From CAJXJP01 sp964022365 (GTDB taxonomy: Bacteria > Patescibacteriota > Gracilibacteria > BD1-5 > UBA6164), in assembly GCA_964022365.1 (NCBI GenBank), contig CAXHZN010000012.1, positions 1 to 26,235 of the forward strand: a stretch of 26,235 nucleotides of DNA. The letters are read 5' to 3'. Each line of letters begins with the position of its first letter. The stretch's first letter is position 1. The notes below the pieces were generated by a model, which did not search any database, was not told where the DNA came from, and worked only from the letters and a program-made list of their open reading frames with translations. Made by a program: the position numbers and the translations under genes. This document shows, piece after piece, positions 19,979 through 26,235 of the stretch.

Positions 19979-20872
19979 ATGAAAAATATATCCAAAGTAT
20001 TAGTCATACTGATAGTGTTAGTAAGTTTAATATACAATGAGAGATTCGTAGAAAAGTTTAAAGACTTAGGTAACAAGTCAGGAAATAAATTATCACCACT
20101 AAATATAAAAGATAATAATGCTTTTAGTCAAAAAATAACAAAAAATCAAGAAATTAATATTAAAGAAGAAGAAGAAACATTATATGACAAAGAAATTATC
20201 AAAGAATATGATAATGGATTCAATCTTTTGTTTTGAAATAAGAATTTTTCAATAAGTTATAAATGAAACATAATTCATGATTTTGAAACAATAAACTTAT
20301 CTATAAATCCTTTTATTTTAGATGAATGATGCAGTGCTTACAATAAGATATTATTAAATGATAATCAACAAATCACTCAAGAGTATAAATCAACATTATG
20401 GAATAATCAAACAAAGGATTTCAAATATAATTGTTTAAAAGATTACTTTAAAAATATTATTAATATAGATAATATTTCAGAAAATATATTTGTAGTTAAA
20501 AAATCATGATATGAATGATTTAGTAATTATTTATATATACCTTGAACAACAGAAGAGTTAAGTGATAATTTTTGAGATTGAGAATTTAAATACATAAATA
20601 ACTATAAACAAGGATTTGTATTTTTATTTAAATCAAATAGATGAGATAAAACTGAAGTTATTTATATAAATAAAGCATGAAAAGAAATTTTATTAGCTGA
20701 TAGTCTAGAAGATATTATTACTTTTTATAATAAATCTAGTGTTTCTTGAAAATACTGATATTCAATAGAAGAAATAATACTTAAGTGAGATATGTTAATC
20801 ATTAATTATATATCTATTGATTCAACTGATGAGTGACTTTCAACACATTACGTTAATTTAACAGAATTATAA
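19979..20872 (+). CDS. Exported or membrane-anchored protein of unknown function
   Basis: The 297-residue product has a signal peptide or anchor (MKNISKVLVILIVLVSLIYN, 1-20), an acidic Lys/Glu-rich linker (about 45-72) and a beta-rich extracellular part with many aromatic residues. Two cysteines (in DEGCSAYNK and YNCLKDYF, about 40 residues apart) could form a disulfide. At least twelve glycines are TGA, so in the standard code it appears as an 85-residue fragment. It ends 21 bases before the CapA-family gene. The N-terminal plan of both proteins, anchor then acidic spacer, is alike, which suggests both act outside the membrane together. No family recognised. Confidence 0.7.
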
Positions 20873-20893
20873 TACATATAATTAAAAAATTTT

Positions 20894-22147
20894 ATGAGAA
20901 AAATATTTCACACCTCAATATTCATATTTTTTGTATTAAGTTTAATAGTAGGAATTTATCACTACAAAGAGCTTTTAAATTGAAATAATGAAAATTCAAC
21001 CGAAATTGATAATCAAGAAACAATCGATATCTCTGGGAATTCACAAGATTTTTATGCAAAAAATATTGAAAAAATTACTCCTATTATTTCGCAAAAAAAA
21101 GATAATCCAATAATAAATGATCATTTTGAGGAAATTATTCTAGAGGAAAATAAACTCATAAATATTCCAACTCCTGAAAATAAAAAATATAAACAAAAAA
21201 TTGAAATAACATTTTTATGAGATGTTATGATTGGGTCAAGAGTTTGAGACGCAATGGATAAAAAATGACAAGAATATGTATATGGTTGATTAACTGATTA
21301 TTTATCTCAAAAAGATTGAGTGGTTTTAAACCTCGAAACTACGGTGACAACTCGTGAAGAAAAAATAAATAAAGCGTATACATTTAAAGCAAAACCTGAG
21401 CATTTAAGTTGATTAAAGTGATTTAATGAAAACTTGTATGCAAATCTAGCAAATAATCATATTTGAGATTTTACAGCCAGTTGATTGCTTGATACGATGA
21501 ATTATCTTGATAAATATGATATAAAATATTTTTGAGCTGGGAAAAATAAACCTCAAGCAGATAGTGTAAAAATAATGGAAATTGAATGAGTGAAATTTTG
21601 ACTCATCTGACAAACCTGTGTAAATCCAGTTTCTTTTGCAGCATGAGAAAATATTGCCGGAAATAGTCGTTTTGATAAAGAAGTATTGCTTCAAGAAATT
21701 CAATCAGCAAAAGAAAAAAATGTTGATCTGATTGTTTATAATATGCACTGTGGGAAAGAATATTCAAATGGACCAAATCCAACACAAACTGATTTTGCAC
21801 GATTTGCTATTGATAATTGAGTTGACTTAGTCATCTGACATCATCCACATCGGTATCAACCAGTTGAAATATATAATGATTCATTTATTTTTTATTCACT
21901 CTGAGATACTATATTTGATATATTTAGAGGAAGAAGAACCCAAGAGGGAATTATGGCAAATATAATAATTGAAAATAAAAAAATTATCGCAGCTGAAATA
22001 ATCCCAACATACACACAATCATACGGAAATACTGTTATTTCTAATGAAGCAATGGCAAAATATGTTTTAAATGAACTCTATAAGATTTCTAAAAAAATCT
22101 GAGATATTCCAGAAATTAAAGATGGAAAAATATTTTTAGCAAAATAA
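20894..22147 (+). CDS. CapA/PGA_cap family protein (metallophosphatase-like fold), membrane-anchored
   Basis: CapA proteins were named from poly-gamma-glutamate capsule synthesis; many homologues are putative surface-polymer enzymes. The 417-residue product has an N-terminal anchor (about 5-22), an acidic spacer and then the complete calcineurin-like fold: D110 in TFLGDVMIGSRVGD, VVLNLETTVT, LANNHIGDF, FGAGKN, VYNMHCGKEYSNGPN, VIGHHPHRYQPVEIY and YSLGDTIFD. All expected metal-binding His, Asp and Asn residues are visible. CapB and CapC are absent from the window, so capsule synthesis is not shown. It probably shares a transcript with the exported protein upstream and ends in a strong terminator. 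Confidence 0.9.
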
Positions 22148-22175
22148 AAGCTCTATGAAACCATAGAGCTTTTTT
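22146..22175 (+). terminator. Terminator after the CapA gene
   Basis: Perfect 12-base arms (22146-22157 and 22162-22173), loop of four, then Ts. It overlaps the last six codons of the convergent gene at 22153-22518 and can work in both directions. Confidence 0.88.
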
Positions 22176-22518
22176 GTCGTAAAAAAATGTTATGCGTGCT
22201 ACTAACTAATAAATTTAATAAATTTTGATTTACATAATCAGTAATATGTACCAAATTAGTATTTTGCGCAGTATATAACTGTGAAAAACTATTTATAAAC
22301 TCAAAAGTAATTTTGAAATAAATTTTTTTATTATTTGCTTTAATATTAAATTCAAAAATCCGATGAGTAGGTGTTTCATGCATTCTTAATACAGATTTTT
22401 CTAAATGAATATAAATATAATCATCTTGAATATCTATATCTTTTTTCACTTGAGTATAAAAAATAGAATCGGTAATTCTCGATAATAATTTTTCTACTAA
22501 AAATGGATAATTATCCAT
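22153..22518 (-). CDS. Glycine-free protein of unknown function
   Basis: A 121-residue soluble-looking protein with alternating strand-like segments (DDYIYIHLEKSVLRMHE, RIFEFNIKANNKKIYFKITFEF), suggesting a small alpha/beta fold. It contains no glycine at all, so it reads the same in the standard code and in code 25. AAGGAG (22530-22525 on the minus strand), six bases before the ATG, is the only clear Shine-Dalgarno sequence I find in the window. A promoter with TTGATT and TATAAA stands upstream. Its last codons lie in the CapA terminator stem. Family not recognised; the signals make it a convincing gene. Confidence 0.75.
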   Translation of the reverse strand: MDNYPFLVEKLLSRITDSIFYTQVKKDIDIQDDYIYIHLEKSVLRMHETPTHRIFEFNIKANNKKIYFKITFEFINSFSQLYTAQNTNLVHITDYVNQNLLNLLVSSTHNIFLRQKSSMVS

Positions 22519-22524
22519 AATATT

Positions 22525-22530
22525 CTCCTT
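22525..22530 (-). promoter_or_regulatory. Shine-Dalgarno sequence AAGGAG
   Basis: Reads AAGGAG on the minus strand, six bases from the ATG at 22518. It fixes that start and is unusual here, as the other genes have A/T-only leaders. Confidence 0.8.
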
Positions 22531-22548
22531 TTTTAGAATAGTATATTA

Positions 22549-22576
22549 TTTATACTTATTAAGACAAAATAATCAA
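22549..22576 (-). promoter_or_regulatory. Predicted promoter of the glycine-free gene
   Basis: On the minus strand, TTGATT (22576-22571), 16-base spacer, TATAAA (22554-22549). The -35 abuts the terminator of the upstream transglutaminase gene. Confidence 0.5.
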
Positions 22577-22616
22577 GTATTAAAAAAGAAGGTTTTAATC
22601 TTCTTTTTTTAATACT
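22576..22616 (-). terminator. Terminator of the moxR-tgpA operon
   Basis: A long inverted repeat, AGTATTAAAAAAGAAG (22576-22591) against 22600-22616 with one extra T. It overlaps the end of the transglutaminase gene: its right arm encodes the last Val-Leu-Lys-Lys-Glu-Asp region. Confidence 0.75.
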
Positions 22617-25096
22617 AATTTTTGAATTATCTCTAAATAACTTATATCTCACTTATTTGCGTAGACATATTTTTCTAATTTTAGAGCAAATTTTTTATCT
22701 CTTTTTTTAATTTCAAACAAGACATTATTATCGATTTTATAATATTTACTTAGTAGTAATAAAATTTTTTCTTTTTTTGAGAGAAAAATTATTTTTTTTG
22801 ATTGTATACTTCATAATATCAAAAAATACAGTCCTAATATTAAGCAAATATTTATAAAAATATTCCATTTATTATCTAATATTTTGTTTAAGATAATACG
22901 TTGTTCTTCACCAGTAAAAGTTGCGATATAAGTGTACCATTTTATATCTATATAATCATAGATATTTACAGCCTGAGTATACATTTTTCAAAGTGTCGTA
23001 GTAAGCGAAAAATCAATTTCCGGAGTTGCATCATAAACGTTCCACTGTTGTGTTTTCTCGTCAAATATTTCCACCCAACTATGTGCATTTTTTGCTCTGA
23101 CGATATAACTATTGACTAATCAATTATGTTCTCACTGTAAAAATCAACTCACCAAAGTTGGTTTAAATCCATATTTTTGTAATACAATCATAAGTGTAGA
23201 AGCAAAATATTCACAATGACCGATTTGGCTTCCATATAAAAAATCTTCGAAATTATTTGCAATATTTGTAACTCAGTAATCAAATCCAGATTCTTCTTTT
23301 ACATATTGAGTTAATTTTTCAGCAGAACTTTTATATTCATCTGGAATCTTAGAGAAATATTCTTCAAATAATTCATCAATTTGAGGAGATATTTCGTTGG
23401 TAACAAATAACTGCTGAGGTTGGTTATCTATTATTTTTCAATTTTGTATCAGGAAATTTACATCTAATCAAAAAGTTTCATTTACTCCACGCGGTAATTC
23501 TAGGGTAGTTAAATCTCTATTTCTACTAACAAAATCATCAATTTTTCCTTCTATATTTATCGGTTTTGCAGGGAAAAATACATTTTTCCCACCGTTGAGT
23601 TCAAATTTTATTTTTAGAGTTTTTTGAGAAATATTTTCATTTACTATTTCTGGAGAATTTTGAAATTTATTATATTGATTTGCAAGAGTATAAACCCATT
23701 TTTCACCATTAAAATAATTAAATCTTTTTCCTCTGAAATATTTTATTCACAAAGAATCAACTTCCTGTGGAGTAATATTTTCGATAATTATGACTTTACT
23801 ATTATCTTGACTTATATCATCAATATTATCGAGTGTAATATTATCATTGAAACCAGAAACACTTCATTCACTGTTGTTAAAAAATATTTCACTTTGATCT
23901 TCTACTTTATTTCCATGAGGCAAAATAAAATAAAAAACAAACATAAACAAAATTATTATAAACGTGATTTTTACTTTTGATATAATAGATATTTTTTTTC
24001 AAAAATTATAATTATTTTCATCAAATTCTTCACTTCAAGAAATTCAAAATAACAAAAATATTGAAACAAAAATATATACTAAAAATAATATAATAAACCG
24101 TATCTGATTTGAAAACAGCGAAATAGCAACAAATACAAATAAAAGCAAAAATATATATAAAAATGAATTTTTAAAATCTCTCGGAAATAAATAAATATTT
24201 ATCAGTATTTGTAATAAAAATAGACTTCAAGGACCACTCATATCGCGTTGAATATATGTAAGAAACAACATAGTAAAAAATGTTGTTAATAAAATTATAT
24301 TTTTAAAAATATTTTTAATTTTTCATCTTTTTTTTCTAAAAAGAAAAACCAAAACAATATTTACGACTAAAATACTATTTAAAATCATATCATCCCACTC
24401 GATAAATAATCAAATCGATCATAAAAATATTAACAAAAAATGAAGCTTATTAACTCATGTATTTTCAAATATTCCAAGCAAACTATTTGAGATAATGTTC
24501 AGTATATTTGCGTCTACTTTTTCTCTATTTATTGAGTTTTCCTCCTTTATATATGGAGTTTCATGAAGTGAAGTTTTGAGGCTATCTAATTTCGAAATTT
24601 CTTTATTTTCGTTATATTTTTCTGAAATTATATAATTATTTATTTTAAATTTATTTCATGAAATATTTATTTTTCAAAGAAATATTTTTTTTCTAAATAT
24701 ATTAAAACTTCAAAATACAAATAAAACTAAATCGTATTGTTTTTTATCATCTAAAAAATAATAATTTCAATTTTGAATTTCTAAGAAATTTATTTCTCAA
24801 TTTTTATTTTTATTTCACAGTATAAAATTTGAATTATATTTTTTATCTATATAAATTTTTAAATAATTTCAGCGAATATCATTATATTTTCAAATCAATA
24901 CTTTTTTTCGAATTATATGTAATTCTACGAGTGAAAATAAAAAAATAGCAATAATAAAAGAAGGTATAAAAATCAAAATTTGTATACCTTTTACGAATGA
25001 AATAATTGTGAGGAAAATAGCAATTAAAATCAATAAAAATCAAGCTCTTGAAATATTTGATTTATATGTAAATAAATTTTTTATATTTTGAAGCAT
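22595..25096 (-). CDS. TgpA-like membrane protein with transglutaminase-like domain
   Basis: The 833-residue protein has two N-terminal membrane segments (about 19-56), a soluble insert (60-215), a block of further membrane segments (about 222-410), an exported region, a transglutaminase-like core and a last membrane segment near 748-768 with a charged cytosolic tail. The catalytic triad is visible: Cys628 in GHCEYFASTLMIVLQKYG, His672 in AHSWVEIF and Asp689 in VYDATPE. Proteins of this type form operons with MoxR ATPases and DUF58 proteins; here the gene follows moxR after one base. No separate DUF58 gene exists, and the first 215 residues look like the N-terminal part of one (two membrane helices, then a beta-rich region). 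The reaction and substrate are unknown. Confidence 0.85.
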
Positions 25097-25097
25097 A

Positions 25098-26021
25098 TTA
25101 AAAATTTTTGAATGAATTATGATATAAATCAGTTAATAAGTTTTTTTGATATTCCTGGATATCAAGTCTATGAACCAGAAAAGTTTCTATTAATTCTTCT
25201 CAATCGCTAGGGATTACGTAATCTCTGCCATGCAAAAAAGCATTTGCTTTACATCAAATAGAAAAAATATTGATTCATCTTTGACTTAATGGATACAAAA
25301 TTTTATCAGATTTTTTAATTTCGTTAAAAAATTTCACAAATCTTTTAACAATATCATAGGAAATATTTACTTTTTTGATTTCTGCAAAATAAATATCTAT
25401 TTCATTTTTTGTGATTAATGGTTTTAAATTTTCTAATTTCTCAGCAATATTAATTGAAGCATTATTCATTAAAATATCAATTTGTAATTCATCACTCGGC
25501 ATTCAAAGTGAAATACGAGATGTAAATCTATCTTTTTGCGCTTCAGGAATTGGAAAAGTTCATGAATATTCAATTGGATTTTGTGTCGCAATAACAAAAA
25601 ATTTATCATCTAGATTGTATTGTTTTGTTTGGATTGTTACTTTTTTTTCTTCCATTGCTTGTAAAAATGCACTCTGAGTTTTAGGATTCATTCTATTAAT
25701 TTCATCAATTAATAGTAATTCAGAAAATATAGGTCATTTCCTGATTTCTATTTCTTTGGTAGTAAAATTAAAAAATTCTCCTCAAATAATATCTTGCGGG
25801 ATTAAATCTGATGTTCACTGAATTCTATTAAATTCGAATCAAATTAATTTTGCTAACGCTTTTGAAAGTGTAGTTTTTCAAACTCCTGGTAAATCTTCAA
25901 TTAAAATTGATCCATTGATCAAAATATTTATAAATAAAATTTTAATCAATTCATCATTATCATAAGTAAAATCTTTTAAATTTTCAGCAAATAAATTGTA
26001 TTTTTCTTGAATATCAGTCAT
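25098..26021 (-). CDS. MoxR-family AAA+ ATPase
   Basis: MoxR ATPases act as chaperone-like partners for co-encoded DUF58, VWA or transglutaminase proteins. The 307-residue product has Walker A (EDLPGVGKTTLS, Gly46 to Thr50), the MoxR signature RIQGTSDLIPQDIIGGE (66-82), Walker B (LLLIDEINR, Asp106 and Glu107), sensor 1 (FFVIATQNPIEYSGTFPIPEAQKDRF) and a C-terminal helical lid with a LYPLSQRG segment. The Walker A glycine before the lysine is encoded by TGA, strong support for UGA as glycine. The stop is one base before the transglutaminase ATG, so they are coupled. The start at 26021 gives the standard N-terminus. Confidence 0.92.
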
Positions 26022-26235
26022 TTTTTATATTTATAGTATTTAAATTATAGTTACAATATTTTTTATTCTTAAATATTTCTTGAATCATCATAAAAGATTA
26101 TGAGAATATTTCAATTTATTAATAGAAAAAATACCTCAAATACTTCTTAATAAATCTAATTTTTTTTAAATCTAAATTTATTTTAAAAAATTTTTTAAAT
26201 ATATATTATTTACTAAAATAATTATATTAAATAAA
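26022..26235. other. AT-rich stretch upstream of moxR, no gene supported
   Basis: Very AT-rich, and probably holds the moxR promoter. On the minus strand, a short frame without ATG (about 40 codons, ending at a TAA near 26040) reads LDLLRSIGGIFSINKL and further residues with TGA as glycine. It is closed upstream by TAA, so I do not call it. Confidence 0.4.

Noticed and set aside
23624..23980. Plus-strand open frame of 118 codons
   Set aside because: Antisense to the transglutaminase gene; its composition reflects the complement of an AT-rich coding region.
26040..26170. Minus-strand frame upstream of moxR giving about 40 residues
   Set aside because: It has no ATG and is closed by TAA upstream; it may be a gene remnant but nothing supports expression.
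1..26235. Search for tRNA, rRNA, CRISPR arrays and insertion sequences
   Set aside because: No cloverleaf-like segments, no regular spaced repeats, and no transposase motifs or flanking inverted repeats were seen by eye; gene-free stretches are all short.

Overview
The window is about 26 kb of very AT-rich bacterial DNA. Nearly every gene reads through only if UGA is glycine: in-frame TGA falls on invariant glycines, such as the Walker A glycine of the MoxR ATPase and both glycines of the rhomboid GxSG motif, while TAA and TAG act as stops. This is genetic code 25, known from the candidate phyla Absconditabacteria (SR1) and Gracilibacteria (BD1-5). The sequence alone does not separate the two. 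Most start codons are preceded by A/T-only leaders without a Shine-Dalgarno sequence.

Layout. 1-1534 (+): the end of a MutS that stops before its ATPase, then holA (DNA polymerase III delta). 1573-2826 (-): a type IV pilin-like protein with a LamG-like C-terminal domain. 2924-4057: a 2-Cys peroxiredoxin (ahpC, -) divergent from a small Fur-family regulator (+), with a perfect 45-bp palindrome holding a Fur-type box between them. 4099-10247 (-): cell-envelope genes lgt, rhomboid protease, LytR-CpsA-Psr protein and class A penicillin-binding protein. 10504-12903 (+): a secreted M23 peptidase with peptidoglycan-binding, Ig-like and SLH-like regions. 12983-15393 (+): three genes of unknown function. 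15469-17685 (+): the FtsK DNA translocase. 17751-18854 (+): a pentapeptide-repeat membrane protein broken by two compensating frame changes. 18917-19965: two small unknown proteins (+) flanking a DUF6122-like membrane protein (-). 19979-22147 (+): an exported unknown protein and a CapA-family protein. 22153-22518 (-): a glycine-free unknown protein with the only clear Shine-Dalgarno sequence. 22595-26021 (-): moxR and a TgpA-like membrane transglutaminase with an unusual N-terminal insert.

The main themes are envelope building and remodelling (Lgt, LCP, PBP1A, M23, CapA, TgpA), chromosome maintenance (HolA, FtsK) and oxidative or metal stress (AhpC, Fur). Transcription units are compact and end in strong hairpins, several of which overlap the last codons of the adjoining genes. 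I found no rRNA, tRNA, CRISPR array or insertion sequence. No gene-free stretch exceeds 300 bases.
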